A DNA stretch of 9,773 nt from Planctomycetaceae bacterium. GTDB taxonomy: Bacteria; Planctomycetota; Planctomycetia; Pirellulales; UBA1268. The notes under the pieces are model-generated. The model was not told the DNA's origin. It worked only from the letters and a program-made list of their open reading frames with translations, and did not search any database. The DNA lies in contig CANGIH010000060.1 of the NCBI GenBank assembly GCA_947453875.1, positions 1-9,773 of the forward strand. Direction: 5' to 3'. The position numbers and the translations under genes are program-made. Below, in pieces: positions 1 through 6,089 of the stretch. Each line of letters begins with the position of its first letter. Position 1 is the first letter of the stretch.

Positions 1-881
1 AGGCGGCGGTAGAGCTTCTCGATGTCGGCCAGACAGGCTGGCATGAACCGCTTCCACAAGGCGCGGTTGTCGCCATCCCCCTCGTGGAGCCGAGCGGTCT
101 CGAGGAGCACCTCACGGCCGGCGTCGGGGTATCTGGCCGCGAGATCGGCCACGGCCGGATCGGCGGCGAGTTCCTCCGGCTTCCCGTCGGCGAGTTTGCG
201 GACGGTGCGGTAGATCCGCCCCAATTCAGCCGTTGGGTCGGCGGCGAAGGCGGCCTCGTCGCCGAACCGTTTCCAGCCCCAGAGGATCATCCCGAACTGG
301 GTGCCCCAGTCGCCGAGATGGTTGTCGGTGATCGTGCGGTGGCCACGGAAGGCGAGGATCCGCGCGAGGGCGTCTCCGATCACCGTCGAGCGGATGTGCC
401 CGACATGCATCGGCTTGGCGACATTCGGCGAACTGAAGTCGATGACGATCGTGTCGGGATCGTCGACGGCCGGTACGCCGAACCGCTCATCCCGGCACGC
501 GGCCGACACCGCCGCGGCGAGAGCCTCATCATGGACACGGACATTGATGAATCCCGGCCCAACCGGGTCGCCGGGCGGAACGAATGAGGCTGCGAAGCCG
601 GGGGCCTCGGCGAGGCGGCGGGCGATCTCAACGGCCAGATCGCGGGGTTTCTTCCCCGCCTTCTTCGCCAAGCCCATCGCCATCGTGCCGGAATAATCGC
701 CGAATTTGGCATCAGCTGTCTCCCGCACCTGCTCGATCAAGAGCGGAATCTCAGCCGGGTCGATCGCCACCACGCCGTCAGCTGCCGCGGCGCGGAAGGC
801 CACGGCGAAACAGCCCCGGAGCCGGTCGCGGAACGTGCCGGAGTGCATCGGGGGCGGCGCCCCTGCGTGGTCCCCCACCAT
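1..881 (-). CDS. argS: Arginyl-tRNA synthetase, N-terminal part (cut by left edge)
   Basis: Class I aminoacyl-tRNA synthetase that charges tRNA-Arg with arginine using ATP in the cytoplasm. About 293 residues are visible; the C-terminal part, including the anticodon-binding domain, lies beyond the left edge. The first ~110 residues fit the N-terminal tRNA-recognition (Add-1) domain. The catalytic core follows: a VIDFSSPNVAKPMHVGH stretch with the class I HIGH-type motif HVGH at about residues 159-162, then the ArgS hallmark HLGDWGTQFG about 30 residues later. The ATG at 881 shares its A with the rsfS stop codon (TGATG), which suggests translational coupling and decides my start. An in-frame ATG at 848 (MHSGTFRDRL) is the alternative and would lose 11 residues of low complexity. 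It is the last visible gene of the rpmA-obg-coaX-rsfS-argS run. Family identity is certain; only the start is open. Confidence 0.96.
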   Translation of the reverse strand, partial: MVGDHAGAPPPMHSGTFRDRLRGCFAVAFRAAAADGVVAIDPAEIPLLIEQVRETADAKFGDYSGTMAMGLAKKAGKKPRDLAVEIARRLAEAPGFAASFVPPGDPVGPGFINVRVHDEALAAAVSAACRDERFGVPAVDDPDTIVIDFSSPNVAKPMHVGHIRSTVIGDALARILAFRGHRTITDNHLGDWGTQFGMILWGWKRFGDEAAFAADPTAELGRIYRTVRKLADGKPEELAADPAVADLAARYPDAGREVLLETARLHEGDGDNRALWKRFMPACLADIEKLYRR

Positions 882-1285
882 CACGTCGTCGCTCCGGCCG
901 ACGGCAGCGGCACTCGACGGGCATCGCTCCAGAGATGCTCGAGATCCCAATATTGACGGGCTTCCGCATCGAACAACTGGATCACCACATCGCCGTAGTC
1001 GAGGACGATCCAGCGCCCCTCCTCGTAGCCCTCGCCGCCGCGTTTGCGGTCATGCCACTCCCGTTTCATCGCCTTCTCGATCTCGTCGGCCATGGCGTGG
1101 ATCTGGCGGCGACTGCTTCCGGTGGCGACGACAAAGTAGTCGAAGACCGGCGTGACTTCGCGGAGGTCGAGGATGCGAATATCGGTGCCGCGGGTTTCGT
1201 CGGCGATCCGGGCGGCGGCCAGTGCCCGTTCGAGGGACGGCGCGAGCGCCGGGGAGGAGGTCGATTCAGAGGACGACTTCGGCAT
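881..1285 (-). CDS. rsfS: Ribosome silencing factor RsfS (YbeB/Iojap family)
   Basis: RsfS binds ribosomal protein L14 on the 50S subunit and blocks joining with 30S, which lowers translation under starvation. The product has 134 residues. Visible family blocks are ILDLREV at 38-44, DYFVVATGSSRRQ at 49-61, the strand pair WIVLDYGDVVIQLF at 92-105, and the C-terminal RQYWDLEHLW at 110-119. The first ~15 residues are Ser/Pro-rich and outside the conserved fold, so the true start could be a little downstream; no good Shine-Dalgarno sequence stands before the ATG at 1285. Its stop overlaps the argS start (TGATG). A 108-base gap with one small hairpin separates it from coaX upstream. In many bacteria rsfS follows nadD; here coaX takes that position. 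Confidence 0.96.
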   Translation of the reverse strand: MPKSSSESTSSPALAPSLERALAAARIADETRGTDIRILDLREVTPVFDYFVVATGSSRRQIHAMADEIEKAMKREWHDRKRGGEGYEEGRWIVLDYGDVVIQLFDAEARQYWDLEHLWSDARRVPLPSAGATT

Positions 1286-1353
1286 GGCAGGCGGCGGCTC
1301 GGGACCGTGGCAGGAAGGGCAAGGAGGGCCAAGAGACAGAGTCTACCCGCAAA

Positions 1354-1367
1354 GGGACGGACGTCCC
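1354..1367 (-). terminator. Small hairpin between coaX and rsfS
   Basis: A perfect 5-bp inverted repeat GGGAC/GTCCC with a 4-base loop. On the minus-strand transcript it is followed by UUUGCG. It lies 26 bases beyond the coaX stop and about 70 bases before rsfS. The stem is short and the U run only three long, so it may be a weak terminator, a processing site or chance. The structure is seen; the role is a guess. Confidence 0.25.
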
Positions 1368-1393
1368 AATGGCCGGATGGCAGATGGAGCGGC

Positions 1394-2248
1394 TCATTGC
1401 CGGCAGGCACGCCGGGATGCCAGCGCGATCCCGGCCAGAACGAGATCGGGCATCTCGATCGCGTCGGGGACCGCCGGGAGGACGGCACGCCCCCAGCCTC
1501 CGGTGAGAATCACCGCCGCGTGAGCCCCGAGCGACATCCGCGCCTGTGCGACGACCGCGGCAATCGCCCCTCGCATCCCCCAGCCGATCCCCGCCTCGAT
1601 CGCCTCGCGTGTGTTCCGCCCCGGCATCGCCGGGGGATCGCCCTCCTGCAATGCCCGCACGTCAGGGAGCTTGCTCGTGCCCTTGGCCAGCGCCCGGGCC
1701 ATCAGGCCGGGGCCGGGGAGGATCGCCCCACCGAGATAGTGGCCATCGGCGGAGATCATGTCGACGGTCGCGGCCGTGCCGCAGTCGACGACGATCGCCC
1801 CCTGGTCACGAGGCTTGACGAGCGTGGCCGCTGCGGCGGCAGCCAACCGGTCGATGCCGACCTTGTGAGGCTCGTCGAGCGCGATCCGGAGCGGAAGATC
1901 GAGGTGCCCGATCCGCTGCTGGCGGAGGCGACGCCGACCGGTGGCAGACTCTTCTGCCAGCGTCATCTCGAGCATGGCAGCGGCCGCGTCGTGGACGCTG
2001 GCGACGAGAACGAGCGCAGGCCCCGGGGCCACCGTCCGTAGCCAGCCGCGGAGATGGTCCGCACGCAGGCCGTGGGCATCGATGTCACGGCGATGGCAGA
2101 TGGTCGGCAGCCCCGAGGACCGGCCGTCGGCATCCTGCCCACGATTATCGACGACGGCAAGCTTGATCCGGCTATTCCCCACGTCCGCCAGCAGGAGGGC
2201 TTCCGGCGAGCGCAGGTCACCGACTGGGGCCATGGAGGCGTCGCTCAC
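1394..2248 (-). CDS. coaX: Type III pantothenate kinase
   Basis: CoaX phosphorylates pantothenate to 4'-phosphopantothenate, the first step of coenzyme A synthesis. It belongs to the ASKHA fold, works as a dimer, and unlike CoaA it is not inhibited by CoA (family knowledge). Motifs are clear, numbered for a 284-residue product: phosphate-binding DVGNSRIK at 22-29, VGIDRL with the catalytic Asp at about 131-136, VDCGTAATVD at 154-163, YLGGAILPG at 171-179, and a late glycine-rich VILTGGWG. I chose the GTG at 2248 because GAGGAG lies 9 bases upstream (2258-2263). An ATG at 2323 would add 25 residues of non-conserved sequence and overlap obg by 20 bases; an ATG at 2233 is also possible. It follows obg by 55 bases and is probably co-transcribed with it. 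No BirA or other CoA gene is adjacent. Confidence 0.94.
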   Translation of the reverse strand: MSDASMAPVGDLRSPEALLLADVGNSRIKLAVVDNRGQDADGRSSGLPTICHRRDIDAHGLRADHLRGWLRTVAPGPALVLVASVHDAAAAMLEMTLAEESATGRRRLRQQRIGHLDLPLRIALDEPHKVGIDRLAAAAAATLVKPRDQGAIVVDCGTAATVDMISADGHYLGGAILPGPGLMARALAKGTSKLPDVRALQEGDPPAMPGRNTREAIEAGIGWGMRGAIAAVVAQARMSLGAHAAVILTGGWGRAVLPAVPDAIEMPDLVLAGIALASRRACRQ

Positions 2249-2257
2249 TTCGGGCCG

Positions 2258-2263
2258 CTCCTC
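2258..2263 (-). promoter_or_regulatory. Ribosome binding site deciding the coaX start
   Basis: GAGGAG on the minus strand, 9 bases before the GTG at 2248. The ATG choices at 2323 and 2233 have no comparable site at a proper distance, so this favours the GTG. Confidence 0.5.
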
Positions 2264-2303
2264 GGGAATTCTCCGCCAGGGATAGTCCCCACCAGGGATG
2301 TCG

Positions 2304-3314
2304 TCACGTGGCCGGCGTGGCATCGGCAGGGCGATCCATCTCCCGCACGATCGCGACCAGCAGCCGGTCGAGGCCTTCGCCCGTGACGGCGCTGACGGCG
2401 ATCACCGGCCGGCCGGTGGCTGCTTCGAGCGCCTCGCGGGCCTCGCTGGCGGCGGGCAGCTCGCACTTGCTGACCACGAGGATCTCCGGTCGCTCCCCGA
2501 GCTTCGGGTCGTGGAGGACAAGCTCCTCGCGGATCGCAGAATAGTTCGTGAGCGGGTCGCTGCCATCCATCGGCTGTGGCTCGACGACATGAACGATGAT
2601 TCCCGCCCGCTCCACATGGCGGAGGAACTCGTGCCCCAGCCCATGCCCTGCATGGGCCCCCTCGATGAGGCCGGGGAGGTCGGCGAGAACAAAACTGCGA
2701 TCGCGTGACACGGCCACCATTCCCAGCATCGGCGTCTTCGTCGTGAACGCGTAGTCAGCAATCTCCGGGCGGGCACGCGAGAGCCTGGAGAGGAGCGTGC
2801 TCTTGCCGGCATTCGGCTTGCCGACGAGACCCACATCCGCGATCACCTTGAGTTCGAGGAGAAGGCGGCGGATCTCCCCCTTCTCTCCCGGCGTGGTATC
2901 GCGCGGGGCGCGGTTGGTCGATGACTTGAAGTGGACATTGCCAAAGCCACCGGCTCCCCCCTGTGCGGCGACGAGTTCATCGCCGGGCGAAGCCAGATCG
3001 CGGAGCACCAGTCCGCTCGCCTCGTCGATGACCATCGTGCCCGGCGGCACCGCCAGCAGGAGATCCTCTGCGGACCGCCCCTTGCAGTTCTGCGGCCCAC
3101 CGGGTTGCCCCGAGGCTGCCCGCCACTGCATACGATGGGCGAGGGCCGCGAGCGAATCGACGCCGGACAGGGCGCGGAGTATCACACTTCCGCCCTGGCC
3201 ACCGTCGCCGCCGTCGGGACCACCCCGCGGCACGTATTTTTCGCGCCGGAAACTCCCGCTTCCGCGGCCTCCGTCGCCTGCCGCTACTTCGATACGGACG
3301 CGGTCGACGAACAC
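2304..3314 (-). CDS. obg: Obg-family GTPase (50S assembly/stress response)
   Basis: Essential GTPase acting in late 50S subunit assembly and linked to the stringent response (family knowledge). The product has 336 residues. The glycine-rich Obg fold spans about 1-157, starting with the canonical MFVDRVRIEVAAGDGG and including REKYVPRGGPDGGDGG. The G domain follows: G1 GKPNAGKS at 165-172, switch I threonines at 191-192, G3 DLPG at 212-215, and G5 SAV at 308-310. The G4 box reads SKCE at 282-285 instead of the textbook NKxD, a conservative variant. The protein ends just after the G domain, so the optional C-terminal OCT domain is absent. The start is fixed by the family N-terminus although no strong Shine-Dalgarno is seen. 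It is downstream of rpmA with a 64-base gap, the common rpmA-obg order. Confidence 0.98.
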   Translation of the reverse strand: MFVDRVRIEVAAGDGGRGSGSFRREKYVPRGGPDGGDGGQGGSVILRALSGVDSLAALAHRMQWRAASGQPGGPQNCKGRSAEDLLLAVPPGTMVIDEASGLVLRDLASPGDELVAAQGGAGGFGNVHFKSSTNRAPRDTTPGEKGEIRRLLLELKVIADVGLVGKPNAGKSTLLSRLSRARPEIADYAFTTKTPMLGMVAVSRDRSFVLADLPGLIEGAHAGHGLGHEFLRHVERAGIIVHVVEPQPMDGSDPLTNYSAIREELVLHDPKLGERPEILVVSKCELPAASEAREALEAATGRPVIAVSAVTGEGLDRLLVAIVREMDRPADATPAT

Positions 3315-3324
3315 GTTGGCGGTT

Positions 3325-3337
3325 GCCCGTCACGGGC
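3325..3337 (-). repeat. Short inverted repeat between rpmA and obg
   Basis: A 5-bp perfect stem GCCCG/CGGGC with a 3-base loop, inside the 64-base gap between the rpmA stop and the obg start and ending about 10 bases before the obg ATG. No U run follows on the minus strand. It could modulate obg translation or be chance in GC-rich sequence. Confidence 0.25.
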
Positions 3338-3378
3338 CTCTTCGGAGGGCACGGGCTGTGCTACGGAAACGGAACCAA

Positions 3379-3621
3379 TCAGGCCTGAACGTTGACGCGC
3401 CGACCTTCACGATCGAAGGCGACCACCCCGTCGACGAGCGCAAAGAGGGTGTAGTCGGTGCCCATGCCGACGTTGCGGCCGGGGTGGAACTTTGTCCCCA
3501 CCTGGCGGACGAGGATGTTGCCAGCACGCACCTGCTGGCCGGCAAACTTCTTCACGCCACGCATCTGGGCGTTGGAGTCGCGACCGTTGCGGCTGGAGCC
3601 CTGACCTTTTTTATGTGCCAT
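3379..3621 (-). CDS. rpmA: 50S ribosomal protein L27
   Basis: L27 sits near the peptidyl-transferase centre of the 50S subunit, where its flexible N-terminus contacts tRNA. The 80-residue product is normal length and starts MAHKKGQGSSRNGRDS, the standard L27 N-terminus, with no cleavable extension of the Firmicute type. The core QVRAGNILVRQVGTKFHPG and GRNVGMGTDYTLFALVDG are diagnostic. A GAGG lies 9 bases upstream of the ATG at 3621, and a small inverted repeat CGAAT-GG-ATTCG (3633-3644) sits just before it. rplU (L21), which normally precedes rpmA, is not here; the next gene upstream is an unrelated secreted protein. The gene therefore probably has its own promoter in 3622-3747. Confidence 0.98.
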   Translation of the reverse strand: MAHKKGQGSSRNGRDSNAQMRGVKKFAGQQVRAGNILVRQVGTKFHPGRNVGMGTDYTLFALVDGVVAFDREGRRVNVQA

Positions 3622-3664
3622 AGCATCGACCTCGAATGGATTCGTGTGCGGTGTCTCGAAAACC

Positions 3665-3678
3665 AGGGGCCGCCCCCT
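3665..3678 (-). terminator. Candidate intrinsic terminator before rpmA
   Basis: On the minus strand AGGGG-GCGG-CCCCU forms a 5-bp GC stem, followed by GGUUUU. It lies after the stop of the secreted-protein gene (3748) and 44 bases before the rpmA start, so it could end transcription of the upstream gene or act as an rpmA leader hairpin. The U tract is short and displaced by two G, so I am not sure. Confidence 0.35.
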
Positions 3679-3689
3679 CAGCTTGAACC

Positions 3690-3727
3690 AGCCCGAGGCC
3701 GACCACCCACAAGGGGGGCGTCGGGCT
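3690..3727 (-). repeat. Long-stem hairpin downstream of the secreted-protein gene
   Basis: Perfect 7-bp outer arms AGCCCGA/TCGGGCT (3690-3696 and 3721-3727) enclose an inner arm pair CCACCC/GGGGGG with one mismatch around a short ACAA loop. It starts 20 bases after the stop codon of the gene at 3748-5496. No U run follows directly. A transcript-end or mRNA 3'-stabilising hairpin is the simplest reading. Confidence 0.4.
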
Positions 3728-3747
3728 CCGATCAGCCAGTTTCCGGA

Positions 3748-5496
3748 CTATCGTTCGTACCGGAAAACCCAGGCGTGGTCAACGCCCTCCCGCACAGCCG
3801 TGGCGGCAGCAAGCAGCGTGGGCCCTTCTGCACCGAGCAATCCGGCCACGATCCGCTCCCGTCTGGCGGGATCCGTCTCCCCATTGATGAGCGTGAGAAC
3901 GGTGTCGTAGGCGTTCAATGCTCCCCCGGCGAGAACCGGCCTTCGGTCGAAGTCCATGTCGTCAAGGAGGGCGAGCGAGCGGGCCAGTTCGAGTTCCCCG
4001 ACCAGGCTGTCGAGTCGGGGTGCCGCTGCACCGAAGATGGCTTCCGCAGCCCGCCGCCGCCGGCTCACAGGGGCGGTGGCATCGAGGGCCTGCAGCACCT
4101 TGACGAGTGACTCCAGCGGCTTGGCCGCCACCGCTTCCTCAGTCACACCGCAGCGATCAAGCATTCCGCGGCGGAATGACGCCCGTTCCGGGTCGAGTGG
4201 CATCGAGAGGCTGGTGACGAGTTCTTCAAAACGGTCCCGACCGACATCGCCAAACAGGGCCTCGATGGCCAGCGGACGGGATGCGGGTGGCTCCATCCTG
4301 GCCAGCGCACCGACCACCTTCGCCAGTGGAGCAAGGCTCGGGGGGGTGTCGCGATCGACCTGAGCGGCGGCCTTGATGACAGCGGGGGGATCAAGGATGT
4401 CTTCCCAGGTGAGTCCGAGTCGCTCGAGGCCTGCCCGCGGCGCCGCCGCTGTCAGCCTCGGTCGGCCGAGCGCCTCGAGGACACGGTTGCCGATCGATCG
4501 CCGCTCGTACATGCCGGCGTGACCGACGCTCATCTCCTCCGCCGGGCTCGTGGCATCGTCGCCGGGACGCCAAAAGTCGAGACGCAGGCTTTCGAGGGCA
4601 TGGTCCTCGCCGGCGGCCGGAACCGAATCGGCCGTGAAGGTGGCACCGGCCTTCGGCTTCCAGCGAATCGCATTGGTGAGGCCGCGCACGTAGATCGAGA
4701 AGGTGTCAATCCGCGGATCGACATCCTCCCAGATGGCGACGCCCCAGCGTTCCTCGCCGGGAGCGATGTCCCGCTCGGTCATCCGCGCGCTGTCGTGGAT
4801 ATCGAGGCGCATATCCTCCCGCTGCCGGATCGGATCGAGGGCATTGGGCACCAGCCGATCGAGGTACGCCCGGTAGGCGAGCGCGCCTTCGGCGCTTGAA
4901 AGCCCTTCGTTGCTTTCGAGGACGAAGTGGGGCAGGAAGCGGACCGGCTTCTTCACCGTCTCGGTCTTCAACCGCGTGGCATCGCCATCTTCCATGACGA
5001 TTTTTCGGGCACCGACGTTCTTCACCCGGTAGAGCAGGTACCACAGTCGCTTCCGCTGCATGCGCAGTTCGCGGGAAGGGACATCGACGTCGATTTGCCG
5101 CGGCGGCTTGAAGGCGAACTCGAGGCACCAGATGTCGCGGGGAAAGTCACGATTCCGCCCCTGCTCGACCACCGTCGCTCCGACGGGAGCCTGTTCAGGC
5201 TCCCAGGCAAGATCGACGAGTCCCTCGGTGATTTCCGGGATGTCGGCCCGGAGCAAGGCGTCGTCCCCAGACCGGTCGGCGGGGATCACGGTCAACGCGC
5301 CAGGAGCGAGTTTCCGATAGCCGGACGGTTGCATCGCGTCTGCGACCGGCAGCGTACCGGAGAGCATCATGAGGATGAACATCCCCAGTGCCGTCGGCCA
5401 CCGGTATTCACCGGAAGCATTCCCCCCCCGCGCGCCAGCGGCGCAGGACGGCGACAAGGTCGATTGGTGGTGGGCCACCGGCGGCAGGATTGGCAT
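3748..5496 (-). CDS. Large secreted protein of unknown function with a C-terminal three-fold repeat
   Basis: I cannot name this 582-residue protein. A long polar N-region is followed by a hydrophobic stretch ALGMFILMMLSG (36-47) and an ADA site near 52-54, which reads as a Sec signal peptide with cleavage near residue 55. The mature N-terminal half (about 60-330) is mixed alpha/beta, with a conserved-looking block of LEFAFKPPRQIDVDVP then MQRKRLWYLLYRVKN (about 125-160). I recall such blocks in planctomycete hypothetical proteins but could not check. The C-terminal part (about 385-570) is Ala/Leu/Arg-rich and helical and holds three diverged copies of a motif ending in LFG, IFG and LLG. The start at 5496 is supported by a strong purine-rich site (5505-5517) 8 bases upstream; an open frame continues upstream to 5625 but looks non-coding. 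A GATAAT box at 5519-5524 may be a -10 element, with no clear -35. Probably monocistronic, because hairpins follow its stop. Confidence 0.85.
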   Translation of the reverse strand: MPILPPVAHHQSTLSPSCAAGARGGNASGEYRWPTALGMFILMMLSGTLPVADAMQPSGYRKLAPGALTVIPADRSGDDALLRADIPEITEGLVDLAWEPEQAPVGATVVEQGRNRDFPRDIWCLEFAFKPPRQIDVDVPSRELRMQRKRLWYLLYRVKNVGARKIVMEDGDATRLKTETVKKPVRFLPHFVLESNEGLSSAEGALAYRAYLDRLVPNALDPIRQREDMRLDIHDSARMTERDIAPGEERWGVAIWEDVDPRIDTFSIYVRGLTNAIRWKPKAGATFTADSVPAAGEDHALESLRLDFWRPGDDATSPAEEMSVGHAGMYERRSIGNRVLEALGRPRLTAAAPRAGLERLGLTWEDILDPPAVIKAAAQVDRDTPPSLAPLAKVVGALARMEPPASRPLAIEALFGDVGRDRFEELVTSLSMPLDPERASFRRGMLDRCGVTEEAVAAKPLESLVKVLQALDATAPVSRRRRAAEAIFGAAAPRLDSLVGELELARSLALLDDMDFDRRPVLAGGALNAYDTVLTLINGETDPARRERIVAGLLGAEGPTLLAAATAVREGVDHAWVFRYER

Positions 5497-5504
5497 GTGT
5501 AGAA

Positions 5505-5517
5505 CTCCCCCTTCCTT
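5505..5517 (-). promoter_or_regulatory. Ribosome binding site of the large secreted-protein gene
   Basis: AAGGAAGGGGGAG on the minus strand, ending 8 bases before the ATG at 5496. It is one of the strongest such sites in the window and decides the start against the in-frame codons farther upstream. The rest of 5497-5777 shows a GATAAT box (5519-5524) and a weak 4-bp hairpin (5534-5546) but nothing else I can assign. Confidence 0.6.
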
Positions 5518-5777
5518 GATTATCCCACCCGAGAGGCAAAAAGCCTGACTTTTCCGTGGAAAACAGGGACAACCGCCCCTACCCGCAAACCCTTCCTTGC
5601 TTTCCCATTTTCCCCAAATCATCATGATCCTGCAGGTCTTCGGCTGTGTCGAATACTGGCCTCCCCTGGCGCGGCCTGCCGAAAGACACTCTGGTGGCTG
5701 GCTCCGCCCGCTCCATCGTGGCGTTGGACTCGCCGAAAACCGCGGTCTGTCCCCCTCTGCTCCGAAAGCACGACCTC

Positions 5778-6089
5778 ATGGCCAACCGGACTCGGAGTAC
5801 GAACAGCCCCGATCGGGGACCTGCGTCCGCGTCTGGTCAGGGATTCGCGGGGAACCCCTTCCTCTCGGCGGAGGATTTCGACGCGACCGGAATTCTCGCC
5901 GGCGTCGAACCTTGTGCTTCGAACTACTGGTGGATGCCGGAACTCCTCCTCGGAGCCGAACTCGATCCCACCAGCGCCCCGGCCTCGACCGGTCTCGAGG
6001 TGCCCTCGTTCGGCCCTTTCGAGGCCCCTGTCGGGCAGCGGGATCAGGCCGCCCGGCGGACTGTCTCGCGATCGACCGCTGCCGCCTGA
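5778..6089 (+). CDS. Possible small hypothetical protein, convergent with parA
   Basis: A 103-residue frame from the ATG at 5778, in a region otherwise empty of genes (5497-6043). By my count about three quarters of its codons end in G or C. The composition is balanced, not the Arg/Ser/Pro excess typical of shadow frames here, with an acidic, hydrophobic middle (NPFLSAEDFDATGILAG, then NYWWMPELLLGAELDP). No signal peptide or membrane segment is seen, and I recognise no family. Its last 46 bases overlap the 3' end of parA tail to tail. The weak points are that no Shine-Dalgarno precedes the ATG, and the frame stays open upstream to a GTG at 5646, which would add 44 less convincing residues. 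It may be real or chance. Confidence 0.42.
   Translation: MANRTRSTNSPDRGPASASGQGFAGNPFLSAEDFDATGILAGVEPCASNYWWMPELLLGAELDPTSAPASTGLEVPSFGPFEAPVGQRDQAARRTVSRSTAAA

Noticed and set aside
584..2041. 485-residue open frame on the plus strand
   Set aside because: It lies opposite argS, rsfS and coaX, which have clear family motifs; its translation is Arg/Pro/Gly-rich and has no recognisable domain. It is a shadow of high-GC coding sequence.
2797..4110. 437-residue open frame on the plus strand
   Set aside because: Antisense to obg, rpmA and the secreted-protein gene; composition is typical of a shadow frame and it crosses several gene borders.
5534..5546. AGGC-AAAAA-GCCT hairpin followed by GACTTTT
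   Set aside because: Stem of only 4 bp and located upstream of the secreted-protein gene, not after a gene end; not a credible terminator.
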